A DNA stretch of 64,000 bases from Streptomyces sp. NBC_01669 (GTDB taxonomy: Bacteria > Actinomycetota > Actinomycetes > Streptomycetales > Streptomycetaceae). The first letter of the stretch is position 1, and each line of letters begins with the position of its first letter. The notes beneath the pieces were generated by a model. It was not told where the DNA came from. It did not search any database and saw nothing but the letters and a program-made list of their open reading frames with translations. The stretch covers positions 4,650,001 to 4,714,000 of the forward strand of contig NZ_JAPEQG010000001.1 of the NCBI RefSeq assembly GCF_026339735.1. Reading direction: 5' to 3'. Below are positions 1 to 8,968 of this stretch, in pieces. The translations under genes were made by a program, and so were the position numbers.

Positions 1-2120
1 AGCCGGGACAGCAGGTCTCCGCGCCGGGTCCGGGCCAGCCCGGCCGGCGCGATGCGTTCCAGTCCGCGGTACACGGCGACGCGCAGCTCGGCGAGCATCT
101 TGAGCACCGCGTCGTGCGAGACGAGACGCTCGGCGTAGCGGAAGACGGCGCGGCCGAGCCCGAAAGCACGGGTCGCGGTCACGGCGACCATCAGATAGAG
201 CACCGGAGGCTGTTCGGAGGCACGGGAGATCAGCCAACCGGAGACGGCCATGAGCCCGACAGCCGAGCCCAGGGCGAGGCTGCCCAGCAGGAGCGCAAGT
301 GCCAGCTGTCCGCGGTGTTCCCCTGCGGCATCCCGGACCCGGGCGAGCACGTGGCCGGACCGTGCCGTGGTCTCCCGCAGCACCTCGGGCTCCCGCACGC
401 CGTTGGGTACGTCATCGGAGGCGCGCGCCGGTCCGTCCGCCCCGACCGGCTCCGTGGCCGCCGCGGATTCCGGTGCCACGCCCGGTTCCAGTGTCACCAC
501 TCGGTCGGCGACCGCGAGCAGCGCCGGCCGGTGCACGACGAGCAGCACGGTCCGGCCCGCGGCCAACCTCCGTACCGCGTCGACGATCCCCGCCTCCGTC
601 TCGCCGTCCAGGCTCGCAGTCGGCTCGTCGAGCAACAGCAGCGGCCGGTCGGCGAGGAACGCCCGGGCAAGTGCAAGCCGTTGCCGCTGGCCGGCGGAGA
701 GTCCCGCGCCGTCCTCGCCGAGCAGTGTCTGCGCACCGTCGGGAAGGTCCACCACGAAGTCGTACGCCCCCGCGTCCCGCAACGCCGCCGTCACCGCATC
801 GTCGTCCGCGTCCGGCCGGGCCAGCCGTACATTCTCCGCAATCGTGCCCGCGAAGAGATGCGGGCGCTGCGGCACCCAGGCGATCCGCTCCCGCCAGCGC
901 TCGGGCGCAAGTGCCGCCAGATCCGCACCGCCGACGCGCACCCGCCCTTCGTCGGGCTCCGCGAACCCCAGCACCACATGGAGCAGGGTGGACTTCCCGA
1001 CTCCGCTCGGGCCGACCAGGGCGACGGTCTCCCCCTCCTCGACCACCAGCGAGGCCCTGTCCAGCGACGGAGCGGTACGCCCCTCGTGCCGTACCGTCAC
1101 CCCCTCCAGCTCCAGCCTCAGCGACTGCGGGACGTCCGCCGTACCGCTCGCCCGCACCTCGGTCTCCAGGACCGCAAAGATCTCCTCGGCGGCCGAGAGC
1201 CCCTCGGCGGCGGCGTGGTACTGCGCCCCGACCTGCCGGATCGGCAGGTATGCCTCGGGCGCGAGGATCAGCACCACCAGGCCGGTGTAGAGGTCCAGTT
1301 CGCCGTGCACGAGCCGCATGCCGATGGTGACGGCGACCAGCGCCACCGACAGGGTGGCGAGAAGTTCCAGGGCGAAGGAGGACAGGAACGCGATCCGCAG
1401 AGTCCGCAGGGTGGCCCGGCGGTACTGCGACGTGATGGTGCGGATGGACTCGGCCTGGGCTTTGGCCCGGCCGAAGACCTTCAGCGTCGGCAGTCCGGCG
1501 ACCACGTCGAGGAAGTGTCCGGAGAGCCGGGAGAGCAGCCGCCACTGGCGGTCCATCCGGGACTGGGTGGCCCAGCCGATCAGGATCATGAAGAGCGGGA
1601 TGAGCGGCAGCGTGATGACGATGATCGCGGCCGAGACCCAGTCCTCGGTGACGATCCTGGCGAGGACCGCCACGGGCACGACGACCGCGAGCCCGAGCTG
1701 CGGCAGGTAGCGCGCGAAGTAGTCGTCCAGCGCGTCGACACCACGGGTGGCAAGCGCCACCAGCGAGCCGGTGCGCCGCCCGCTCAGCCAGTCCGGTCCG
1801 AGCGCCGCGGCGCGGTCGAGCAGTCGGCTGCGGAGCTCGGACTTGACCGCCGCGCTGGCCCGGTACGCGGCGAGCTCGGTCAGCCAGGAGACCAGCCCCC
1901 GGCCGAGCGCGACAGCCGCCAGCAGCACCAGCGGGGTCCACAGCTCAGCAACGGTCAGCCCGTCCTCGAACCCTCCCACCACCACTTCGGCGATGAGCAT
2001 GGCCTGGGCGATGACCAGCGCCGCCCCGACCACTCCGAGTGCTACCACGGCCGCCAGGAAGAGGCGGGTGGCACGGGCGTAGTGGAGAAGGCGCGGGTCG
2101 ATCGGTTTCACGTGAAACAT
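1..2120 (-). CDS. cydCD: CydCD fused ABC exporter, partial at the left edge
   Basis: ABC exporter of the CydDC type, which exports glutathione/cysteine and is needed to assemble cytochrome bd oxidase in the membrane. About 706 codons are visible. Reading begins at the ATG at 2120 (MFHVKPIDPRLLHY). It shows a CydD-type transmembrane half, Walker A GPSGVGKST near residue 370, signature LSAGQRQR near 473 and Walker B LLLLDEPTASLD. A linker and a second transmembrane half (CydC-like, SGWLISRASEQPPVLYLM) run off the window, so the two subunits are fused, as is usual in Streptomyces. It follows cydB after 108 nt containing a strong hairpin. The first five codons are built from a parS site. The frame was read by hand from the reverse complement. 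Confidence 0.93.
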   Translation of the reverse strand, partial: MFHVKPIDPRLLHYARATRLFLAAVVALGVVGAALVIAQAMLIAEVVVGGFEDGLTVAELWTPLVLLAAVALGRGLVSWLTELAAYRASAAVKSELRSRLLDRAAALGPDWLSGRRTGSLVALATRGVDALDDYFARYLPQLGLAVVVPVAVLARIVTEDWVSAAIIVITLPLIPLFMILIGWATQSRMDRQWRLLSRLSGHFLDVVAGLPTLKVFGRAKAQAESIRTITSQYRRATLRTLRIAFLSSFALELLATLSVALVAVTIGMRLVHGELDLYTGLVVLILAPEAYLPIRQVGAQYHAAAEGLSAAEEIFAVLETEVRASGTADVPQSLRLELEGVTVRHEGRTAPSLDRASLVVEEGETVALVGPSGVGKSTLLHVVLGFAEPDEGRVRVGGADLAALAPERWRERIAWVPQRPHLFAGTIAENVRLARPDADDDAVTAALRDAGAYDFVVDLPDGAQTLLGEDGAGLSAGQRQRLALARAFLADRPLLLLDEPTASLDGETEAGIVDAVRRLAAGRTVLLVVHRPALLAVADRVVTLEPGVAPESAAATEPVGADGPARASDDVPNGVREPEVLRETTARSGHVLARVRDAAGEHRGQLALALLLGSLALGSAVGLMAVSGWLISRASEQPPVLYLMVAVTATRAFGLGRAVFRYAERLVSHDAVLKMLAELRVAVYRGLERIAPAGLARTRRGDLLSR
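2105..2118. other. parS site 1 (perfect), in the first codons of cydCD
   Basis: GTTTCACGTGAAAC, the 14-bp palindrome bound by Streptomyces ParB. It begins at the start codon of cydCD, so the protein starts MFHVK. ParB bound here would sit on the translation start region of the gene. Confidence 0.92.
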
Positions 2121-2171
2121 CCCCAATGAGCTCGGGCGGTGGACCAGGCGGGACGTGTCGGACCGTCCCCA

Positions 2172-2220
2172 GGACGTGTCCGGCGGATCGGGCTCGGCCG
2201 CGAGCCGCCGGGACACGTCC
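2172..2220 (-). terminator. Intercistronic hairpin between cydB and cydCD
   Basis: Arms 2172-2186 and 2205-2220 pair over 15 bp with one bulged G, around an 18-nt GC-rich loop. There is no T-run. It could attenuate read-through into cydCD or protect the 3' end of cydAB mRNA. Confidence 0.6.
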
Positions 2221-2228
2221 CCGGCGCG

Positions 2229-3230
2229 TCAGTGCGCTTCAGCGATGTGCTGTGTACCGATCCGCTTGCGGAACACCCAGTACGTCCAGCCCTGGTAAAT
2301 CATCACCACGGGAGTAGCGATCCCCGCGCACCAGGTCATGATCTTCAGCGTGTACGGCGTGGACGAGGCGTTGGTGACCGTGAGGCTCCAGGCGTCGTTC
2401 AGCGAGGACGGCATGACGTTCGGGAAGAGCGCCAGGAAGAGCATCGCGACCGCGGCCGTGATGGTCAGCCCGGAGAGCGCGAACGACCAGCCCTCGCGCC
2501 CCGCCGCGACGGCACCGATCGCTCCGACCAGCGCCACCACGGCGGTGATCATCGCGAGCAGGCTCCAGCCGTCGCCGTGGTCGACCTGGGTCCAGATCAG
2601 GAAGCCCAGGGAGAGCACCGCGGTGACCAGTCCCAGCTTGAATGCCAGCCTCCGCGCCCGTTCCCGGATGTCCCCGACTGTCTTGAGCCCCGCGAACACC
2701 GCGCCGTGGAAGGTGAAGAGGAAGAGCGTGACCAGTCCGCCGAGGATCGCGTACGGGTTGAGCAGGTCCCCGAAGTTGCCCACGTACTCCATGTCGGCGT
2801 TGATCTTCACGCCCCGGACAATGTTCCCGAAGGCCACGCCCCAGAGCAGGGCGGGGATCAGCGAGGTCCAGAAGATCGCGTTCTCCCAGTTGGTCTGCCA
2901 CCGCTCCTCGGGCCGCTTCGCCCGGTACTCGAAGGCGACACCGCGCACGATCAGGCAGAGCAGGATGATCAGCAACGGCAGGTAGAACCCGGAGAACAGC
3001 GTGGCGTACCACTCGGGGAAGGCGGCGAACGTCGCGCCGCCCGCGGTGAGCAGCCACACCTCGTTGCCGTCCCAGACGGGCCCGATCGTGTTGATCAGGA
3101 CCCGCCGTTCCTTGCGGTCACGGGCCAGCAGCTTGGTGAGGACACCTATCCCGAAGTCGAATCCCTCCAGGAAGAAGTAGCCGATCCAGAGGACGGCAAT
3201 GAGCACGAACCAGACGTCGTGGAGTTCCAT
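2229..3230 (-). CDS. cydB: Cytochrome bd ubiquinol/menaquinol oxidase subunit II
   Basis: Membrane subunit II of cytochrome bd, the high-affinity terminal oxidase that oxidises menaquinol and reduces oxygen to water. 333 aa, the normal family length, starting MELHDVWFVLIAVLWIG. It has eight or nine hydrophobic helices and the CydB N-terminal motif FFLEGFDFGIG. The ATG lies 18 nt after the cydA stop, so the two are co-transcribed and probably share the Rex operator upstream of cydA. The GEAH-like tail is typical of actinomycete CydB. Assignment is secure from motif, length and operon. Confidence 0.97.
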   Translation of the reverse strand: MELHDVWFVLIAVLWIGYFFLEGFDFGIGVLTKLLARDRKERRVLINTIGPVWDGNEVWLLTAGGATFAAFPEWYATLFSGFYLPLLIILLCLIVRGVAFEYRAKRPEERWQTNWENAIFWTSLIPALLWGVAFGNIVRGVKINADMEYVGNFGDLLNPYAILGGLVTLFLFTFHGAVFAGLKTVGDIRERARRLAFKLGLVTAVLSLGFLIWTQVDHGDGWSLLAMITAVVALVGAIGAVAAGREGWSFALSGLTITAAVAMLFLALFPNVMPSSLNDAWSLTVTNASSTPYTLKIMTWCAGIATPVVMIYQGWTYWVFRKRIGTQHIAEAH

Positions 3231-3248
3231 CTCTCAGCTCCTCTGCTC

Positions 3249-4760
3249 TCAGTAGGAGAAGGCCATCGGCCGGTCGGCGTCGTCGTGGTCGTCGCCGCCG
3301 ATCTTGGTGGGCGGGTTGAGGTCGGACTCCGTGAGTTCCGGCGGTCCGGCCTTGATGTACTTCACGAGCAGCTTGACCTCGATCACGGCGAGCACCGCGT
3401 AGAGCAGGGTGAAGAGGATCATCGAGGTGAGTACCTCGCCCTGCGAGACGCCGGGGGAGACCGCGTTGCGCGTCTGCAGCACCCCGTAGACGACCCAGGG
3501 CTGGCGGCCCGTCTCGGTGAAGATCCAGCCCCAGGAGTTGGCGATCAGCGGGAAGAGGAGCGTCCACAGGGCGACGATCCAGTAGAGCCTGGCGAGCTTC
3601 GGGCTGAGCGCCTTGTTCTTGAAGAGGACCAGGCGCGGCACTTCGTCCTCACCGGTCCGCAGCCCCGGCGGCAGCATGAACCTCTTCCGCGTCAGCCACA
3701 GTCCGAGCAGGCCGAGGGCGAAGGACGCCATGCCGAAGCCGATCATCCAGCGGAAGCTCCAGAAGGCGACCGGGATGTTGGGCCGGTAGTCGCCGGGGCC
3801 GAACCGTTCCTGCTCGGCCTTGTTGATGTCGTTGATGCCGGGGACGTACGAATTGAAGTTGTCGTCCGCAAGGAAGGACAACACCCCCGGGATTGAGATC
3901 TCCACGGTGTTGTGACCCTTGGCCACGTCTCCGACCGCGAAGATCGAGAAGGGGGCCGAGTACTGCCCTTCCCACAGCGCCTCGGCCGCGGCCATCTTCA
4001 TCGGCTGCTGCTTGAACATGACCTTGCCGAGCATGTCACCGCTGACAGCGGTGAGCAGACCGGCGATCACGACGGTGACCAGTCCGAGCCGGAGCGAGGT
4101 GCGCATCACCGGGATGTGCTTCTTGCGCGCCAGGTGGAAGGCGGCGATGCCGACCATGAACGCGCCGCCGACCAGGAAGGCCGCCGTGATGGTGTGGAAG
4201 AACTGGGCGAGAGCGGTGTTCTGGGTGAGCACATGCCAGAAGTCGGTGAGCTCGGCCCGGCCGCGTTCCTTGTTGATCCGGTAGCCGACCGGGTGCTGCA
4301 TCCAGGAGTTGGCCGCGAGGATGAAGTACGCGGAGAGGATGGTTCCGATCGAGACCATCCAGATGCAGGCGAGGTGGATCTTCTTCGGCAGCTTGTCCCA
4401 GCCGAAGATCCACAGCCCGATGAAGGTGGATTCGAAGAAGAAGGCGATCAGCGCCTCGAAGGCGAGCGGAGCGCCGAAGATGTCGCCTACGAACCGTGAG
4501 TAGTCGGACCAGTTCATGCCGAACTGGAACTCCTGGACGATGCCGGTGACGACGCCCATGGCGATGTTGATCAGGAAGAGCTTGCCCCAGAACTTGGTCG
4601 CCCTGAGGTACTTCTGATTGTTCGTCCGCACCCAGGCGGTCTGCAGGCCGGCGGTGAGCGCGGCGAGCGAGATCGTCAGAGGAACGAAAAGGAAGTGGTA
4701 GACGGTGGTGATACCGAATTGCCATCGCGCGAGGGTCTCGGGCGCCAGAGCCAGCTCCAC
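3249..4760 (-). CDS. cydA: Cytochrome bd oxidase subunit I
   Basis: Catalytic subunit I, which carries haems b558, b595 and d and the quinol site. 503 aa from a GTG at 4760 (VELALAPETLARWQFG); AAGGAGAG lies just upstream. The longer open frame to 4823 has no comparable ribosome site and would add residues unlike the family. His22 in the first helix (TTVYHFLF) is the expected haem ligand, and GRQPW, the hallmark of the quinol-binding loop, is present in ETGRQPWVVYG. First gene of cydA-cydB-cydCD. A perfect Rex operator 83 nt upstream implies induction when NADH/NAD+ rises under oxygen limitation. Confidence 0.97.
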   Translation of the reverse strand: MELALAPETLARWQFGITTVYHFLFVPLTISLAALTAGLQTAWVRTNNQKYLRATKFWGKLFLINIAMGVVTGIVQEFQFGMNWSDYSRFVGDIFGAPLAFEALIAFFFESTFIGLWIFGWDKLPKKIHLACIWMVSIGTILSAYFILAANSWMQHPVGYRINKERGRAELTDFWHVLTQNTALAQFFHTITAAFLVGGAFMVGIAAFHLARKKHIPVMRTSLRLGLVTVVIAGLLTAVSGDMLGKVMFKQQPMKMAAAEALWEGQYSAPFSIFAVGDVAKGHNTVEISIPGVLSFLADDNFNSYVPGINDINKAEQERFGPGDYRPNIPVAFWSFRWMIGFGMASFALGLLGLWLTRKRFMLPPGLRTGEDEVPRLVLFKNKALSPKLARLYWIVALWTLLFPLIANSWGWIFTETGRQPWVVYGVLQTRNAVSPGVSQGEVLTSMILFTLLYAVLAVIEVKLLVKYIKAGPPELTESDLNPPTKIGGDDHDDADRPMAFSY

Positions 4761-4842
4761 GTCGTCTCTCCTTACGTCGCCGTAGCCGCAGCGGCAGTTC
4801 GCCCTGTTAATCCGACTGATCACTGGAGAAACAGGACACGCT

Positions 4843-4858
4843 TGTGAACGCGTTCACA
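4843..4858. promoter_or_regulatory. Rex operator (ROP) of the cyd operon
   Basis: TGTGAACGCGTTCACA is a perfect 16-bp palindrome matching the published Streptomyces Rex consensus TGTGAAC-N3-TTCACA. It lies upstream of cydA, a known member of the Rex regulon. A partial extra half-site TTCACA follows at 4859-4864. Confidence 0.92.
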
Positions 4859-4927
4859 TTCACAAGCATTATGACGCACAGACTTCCGGGATGTTCGAGG
4901 GGGGGTCCCTATCGGGACGCTCCACGC

Positions 4928-4968
4928 GAAGGCCCCGCACCTCGAGAAACGAGAGGTACGGGGCCTTC
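4928..4968. terminator. Terminator between the aminotransferase gene and the cyd promoter region
   Basis: Inverted repeat with arms 4928-4943 and 4953-4968, 16 bp with one mismatch and a 9-nt loop. It lies 28 nt after the stop of the minus-strand aminotransferase gene and separates it from the cyd promoter. Confidence 0.8.
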
Positions 4969-4995
4969 CGGTACACCCGGGCCGGACGCGCCGCG

Positions 4996-6075
4996 CTACA
5001 GCTCCTTGCGGTACGCCTCCGCCACCCTCAGGAACACGTCGTTCGCCTCGTCCTCACCGATCGAGACCCGCACGCCCTCGCCTGCGAACGGCCTGACCAC
5101 GACACCGGCCCGCTCGCAGAACCCGGCGAAGTCGACCGTACGGTCGCCCAGCCGCAGCCAGACGAAGTTGGCCTGGGACTCCGGAACGGTCCAGCCCTGG
5201 TCCACGAGAGCCTTGTGCACCCGGACGCGCTCGCAGACCAGAGAGCCGACCCGGCCGAGAAGTTCGTCCTCGGCGCGCAGCGAGGCGACCGCCGCGTCCT
5301 GTGCCAGTTGGCTGACCCCGAACGGCACCGCCGTCTTGCGCAGCGCCGCCGCCACCGGCTCATGGGCCACCGCGAACCCGACCCGCAGACCGGCCAGACC
5401 GTAGGCCTTGGAGAACGTCCGCAACACCGCCACATTGGGCCGGTCCCGGTAGATCTCGATGCCGTCCGGCACGTCGATGTCGCGGATGAACTCCTTGTAC
5501 GCCTCGTCCAGCACCACGAGCACATCGCCCGGCACCCGGTCCAGGAACCGCTCCAGCTCGGCCCTGTGCACCACGGTCCCGGTCGGATTGTTCGGGTTGC
5601 AGACGAAGATCATCCGGGTGCGGTCCGTGATCGCGTCCGCCATCGCGTCGAGGTCGTGCACCTCGCCGTCGGTAAGCGGAACCTTCACCGAGGTCGCTCC
5701 GCTGACCTGGGTGATGATCGGGTACGCCTCGAAGGAGCGCCAGGCGTAGATGACCTCGTCGCCCGGGCCCGAGGTGGCCTGGAGCAGTTGCTGCGCCACC
5801 CCGACGGAACCGGTGCCGGTGGCGAGATGCGAGACGGGCACGCCGAACCGGTCGGCCAGCTCGTTCATCAGACCGGTGCACGCCATGTCCGGGTAGCGGT
5901 TGAAGTTCGCGGCCGCGGCCAGGGCGGACTCCATTACCCCGGGCAGCGGCGGATACGGGTTCTCGTTGGAGGACAGCTTGAATGCGACCGGTCCGCCGGC
6001 CGCCGCCGGCCTGCCCGGCACATAGGCAGGGACGCCGTCCAGCTCGGCGCGCAGCTTGGGGCTCGTCTCGCTCAC
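4996..6075 (-). CDS. hisC: Histidinol-phosphate/aromatic aminotransferase (HisC-like)
   Basis: PLP-dependent class I/II aminotransferase, 359 aa from a GTG at 6075 preceded by GAGGAGG. The ORF stays open to 6279, but the conserved protein starts VSETSPKLRAELDGVPAY. Visible motifs are SNENPYPPLP (substrate arm, 35-44), CNPNNPTG (159-166), the PLP lysine in TFSKAYGLAGLRVGF (K223) and a C-terminal RVSIGE. The family includes histidinol-phosphate and phenylalanine transaminases. Its position away from his genes suggests a second HisC paralogue, or an aromatic-acid enzyme of the Pat type. Family certain, substrate not. Confidence 0.9.
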   Translation of the reverse strand: MSETSPKLRAELDGVPAYVPGRPAAAGGPVAFKLSSNENPYPPLPGVMESALAAAANFNRYPDMACTGLMNELADRFGVPVSHLATGTGSVGVAQQLLQATSGPGDEVIYAWRSFEAYPIITQVSGATSVKVPLTDGEVHDLDAMADAITDRTRMIFVCNPNNPTGTVVHRAELERFLDRVPGDVLVVLDEAYKEFIRDIDVPDGIEIYRDRPNVAVLRTFSKAYGLAGLRVGFAVAHEPVAAALRKTAVPFGVSQLAQDAAVASLRAEDELLGRVGSLVCERVRVHKALVDQGWTVPESQANFVWLRLGDRTVDFAGFCERAGVVVRPFAGEGVRVSIGEDEANDVFLRVAEAYRKEL

Positions 6076-6444
6076 CGCAGGTCCTCCTCGACCGTCGCAC
6101 ACATCAATACTGCTCACCTTATGAGGATTGCGCGCCGCTGCGAATGGCAGAGCAGCGGAATCGCCCGATGGGCCCGGGAGTGAGGGGAGCGTTCCTCGTA
6201 CTGGCGCGCGCCGGTGGCTCACTCCGTGGCGCGCATCCCTCGAAGAGGTGAGTTGAGACCTCTTCGAAACATCGACCATTGAGTAGGCCCATCCTCCTCA
6301 GTGCATGACACACTACGGTTCGTCCCGCCAACACCCTTGTTTTGCCAGGCATTTGCGGCTATGTGACCATGCAGAAACGTGCCTGTCGACGGGTGAATAT
6401 GCGGCCGGGCCAACCGTCCGCGCGAGCCCTACTATCGGCTCGCC
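6076..6444. other. 369-bp divergent intergenic region
   Basis: Separates the aminotransferase (-) and LacI-family (+) genes and must carry both promoters. The only clear structure is the inverted repeat at 6240-6267. I found no convincing LacI-type operator or further gene. Confidence 0.6.
6240..6267. repeat. Perfect 10-bp inverted repeat in the divergent promoter region
   Basis: TCGAAGAGGT and ACCTCTTCGA, separated by 8 nt. It lies between two divergent genes, about 165 nt upstream of the aminotransferase start and about 178 nt upstream of the LacI-type gene. It could be an operator or a leader hairpin. Confidence 0.6.
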
Positions 6445-7557
6445 ATGACAGCAGCAGGGAAGCACCAGGTGAGCCGGACGGAGACCCCCCGGCGCGGCGG
6501 TCGGCAGGGACGAGCGGGAATCCGGGATGTGGCCGCCGCCGCCGGGGTCTCCATCACGACCGTCTCCGACGCGCTCAACGGCAAGGGCAGGCTCCCGGAC
6601 GCCACCCGCCGCCATGTCCGCGAAGTCGCCGAGCGTCTGGGCTACCGCCCGTCCGCCGCGGCCCGAACCCTCCGTACCGGCAAGTCCGGCCTCATCGGCC
6701 TGACCGTGACGACGTACGGGGATGAACCTTTCACCTTCACCGAATTCGCCTACTTCGCCGAGATGGCCAGGGCGGCCACCTCCGCCGCTCTCGCCCGCGG
6801 CTACGCCCTCGTCATTCTCCCCGCCACCTCACGCCATGACGTCTGGTCGAACGTCGCCCTCGACGGCACTGTCGTCATCGACCCCTCCGACCAGGACCCG
6901 GTCGTCACCGAACTCGTCCGGCAGGGGCTGCCCGTCGTCTCGGACGGCCGCCCGGCCGGGACCCTCCCGGTCACCGCCTGGGTCGACAACGACCACCGGG
7001 CCGCCGTGCTCGACCTCCTCGACCATCTCGCCGCCGCCGGGGCCCGCCGCATCGGTCTGCTCACCGGCACCACCACCGACACGTACACCCGCCTCTCCAC
7101 CACCGCGTACCTCCACTGGTGCGAGCGCGTGGGCCAGGACCCGGTGTACGAGTCCTATCCCGCCCACGACCCGTGCGCGGGGGCGGTCGCCGCCGACCGT
7201 CTGCTCGCCCGCCCGGACCGGCCCGACGCCGTCTACGGGCTCTTCGATCCCAATGGCACCGATCTGCTGGCGGCCGCCCGTCGGTACGGCCTGCGCGTCC
7301 CCGAGGACCTGCTGCTCGTCTGCTGCAGCGAGTCCACCGTGTACGCGACGACCGAGCCGCCCATCACCACGCTCTCGCTCAAACCGCGCCGGATCGGTAC
7401 GGCGGTCGTCCAGCTCCTCATCGACGCCATCGAAGGCGTCGACCAGGACGGCCCGGTGGAACAGGTCATACCGACGGAACTCATCGTGCGGACGTCCTCG
7501 CAACGCCGTCCGCCCCGCACCACGGTCAGCGCCCCGCGGGCCCCTTCAGGGGACTGA
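6445..7557 (+). CDS. LacI-family transcriptional regulator
   Basis: 370 aa. The N-terminal LacI helix-turn-helix is clear: IRDVAAAAGVSITTVSDALN followed by the hinge-helix region GYRPSAAARTLRTGKSGLIG (about residues 27-85). The rest is a periplasmic-binding-protein-like effector domain ending LSLKPRRIGTAVVQLLIDAI. Family members bind a palindromic operator and release it, or bind it more tightly, with a small ligand. No sugar-use genes are nearby, so neither ligand nor target can be inferred. It is followed on the same strand, 173 nt later, by a phosphoesterase gene. Confidence 0.93.
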   Translation: MTAAGKHQVSRTETPRRGGRQGRAGIRDVAAAAGVSITTVSDALNGKGRLPDATRRHVREVAERLGYRPSAAARTLRTGKSGLIGLTVTTYGDEPFTFTEFAYFAEMARAATSAALARGYALVILPATSRHDVWSNVALDGTVVIDPSDQDPVVTELVRQGLPVVSDGRPAGTLPVTAWVDNDHRAAVLDLLDHLAAAGARRIGLLTGTTTDTYTRLSTTAYLHWCERVGQDPVYESYPAHDPCAGAVAADRLLARPDRPDAVYGLFDPNGTDLLAAARRYGLRVPEDLLLVCCSESTVYATTEPPITTLSLKPRRIGTAVVQLLIDAIEGVDQDGPVEQVIPTELIVRTSSQRRPPRTTVSAPRAPSGD

Positions 7558-7730
7558 TCAGTAAAATTGGGACAAATCGACTGGTGAACCTCGCGTGCGC
7601 CGGGATTCACCACCCCTGGTGCGTCACACAGCACGATCCGCATTCCTATGATGGGCGCACGACACCGCGGACCACCCCGACCAGCAGGGCCCGTCAGGTG
7701 TACGGCGGCGCGACGGTGGTGGAGGGGTCG

Positions 7731-8786
7731 ATGACACAGGGGGCCGGTCAGGAACCCGTGGTGCGGACGGCGACGTTGCGTGACTTCCGCGTGCCGCCCT
7801 ATGCGCAGACTCCGGTGCCACCCGCGGCGCCGCATCCGGGCAGTGCCGTTCCGGCGGACGAGCCGGAGGGCTACACGCCCACCGCGCGCGATCTTCCCGT
7901 GATCAACCTCGGTGACACCGTCCAGGTGCAGACGGTCCCCGACCCTCGGCCCGCCCAGGACCCGGGGCTCGGACCGCTGCACGTCGTCGGCGACGTCCAC
8001 GGCTATCTGGACGAACTCCACGCCGCCCTGGCCGAACAGGGGCTCATCGACGCGGAGGGCCAGTGGGCCGCGGGCAACGCCCGGCTCTGGTTCCTCGGCG
8101 ACTTCACCGACCGCGGTCCGGACGGCGTCGGCGTCATCGAACTCGTCATGCGCCTGTCCGCCGAGGCCGCGGCCGCGGGCGGCTACTGCAAAGCTCTGAT
8201 GGGCAACCACGAACTGCTGCTCATCGGTGCCAAGCGGTTCGGCGACACACCGGTGAACTCCGGAGCCGGCACCGCCACGTTCCAGGCCGCCTGGCTGCTC
8301 AACGGCGGCCAGAAGAACGACATGGAGCGGCTCCAGGACCACCACCTCCAGTGGATGTCCCGGCTCGACGCGGTCGTCGAGGAGGACGGGCATCTGTTGA
8401 TGCACTCCGACACGACGGCGTACCTCGATTACGGCTCCACCATCGAGGACGTCAATGACACCGTGCACGCCATTCTCACGCGTAACGACGCAGACGAGTG
8501 CTGGGACCTCTTCCGCAAGCTCACCAAGCGGTTCGCCTTCCGCGACGAGGCGGGTCCGCAGGCGGTCCAGGAGCTGATGGCGGCCTACGGCGGACAGCGC
8601 ATCGTCCATGGTCACAGCCCCATTCCGTATCTCCTCGGCGAGGTCGGCTCGGAGGACGGCGAGGACAGCTCCGGACCCGTGGTGGAGGGCCCGCACGTGT
8701 ACGCGGACGGGCTCGCGATCGCCATGGACGGCGGTGTGACCATGGCCGGAAAGCTACTGGTCGTCAAGCTGCCGTTGCATGACTGA
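7731..8786 (+). CDS. Metallophosphoesterase (calcineurin-like)
   Basis: 351 aa from the ATG at 7731 (MTQGAGQEPVVR), with GGAGGGG just upstream; the reading frame is open from 7119 only because of high GC. The metal-binding motifs of the PPP/ApaH-like fold occur in order: GDVHG (VVGDVHGYLDEL), GDFTDRG (WFLGDFTDRGPDG), GNHE (LMGNHELLL) and a late VHGHSP. These bind two metal ions and catalyse phosphoester hydrolysis. The first 75 residues are Pro-rich and probably flexible. The natural substrate (phosphoprotein or Ap4A-like nucleotide) cannot be read from sequence. No signal peptide, so cytosolic. Confidence 0.92.
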   Translation: MTQGAGQEPVVRTATLRDFRVPPYAQTPVPPAAPHPGSAVPADEPEGYTPTARDLPVINLGDTVQVQTVPDPRPAQDPGLGPLHVVGDVHGYLDELHAALAEQGLIDAEGQWAAGNARLWFLGDFTDRGPDGVGVIELVMRLSAEAAAAGGYCKALMGNHELLLIGAKRFGDTPVNSGAGTATFQAAWLLNGGQKNDMERLQDHHLQWMSRLDAVVEEDGHLLMHSDTTAYLDYGSTIEDVNDTVHAILTRNDADECWDLFRKLTKRFAFRDEAGPQAVQELMAAYGGQRIVHGHSPIPYLLGEVGSEDGEDSSGPVVEGPHVYADGLAIAMDGGVTMAGKLLVVKLPLHD

Positions 8787-8968
8787 CGGTCTTCGGGGAA
8801 AACGCATCCACGACCTGACCACGCCGAACACTGGGCCTATTTACGGAAACCCCCTGTCACCCCGTGCCGTGGGCGCTCTACCATCGGCGTATCAGTAGCA
8901 GGCTCTCCTCCGTTTCCGCCCAACTGCCCGGCCAAAGCGGGCAGTCAGGCCCAACGGAGCATCGGGGG

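Noticed and set aside
114..2129. Long + strand ORF of 671 codons over cydCD
   Set aside because: It reads low-complexity Arg/Pro-rich protein, the antisense of cydCD, and is a GC-frame artefact.
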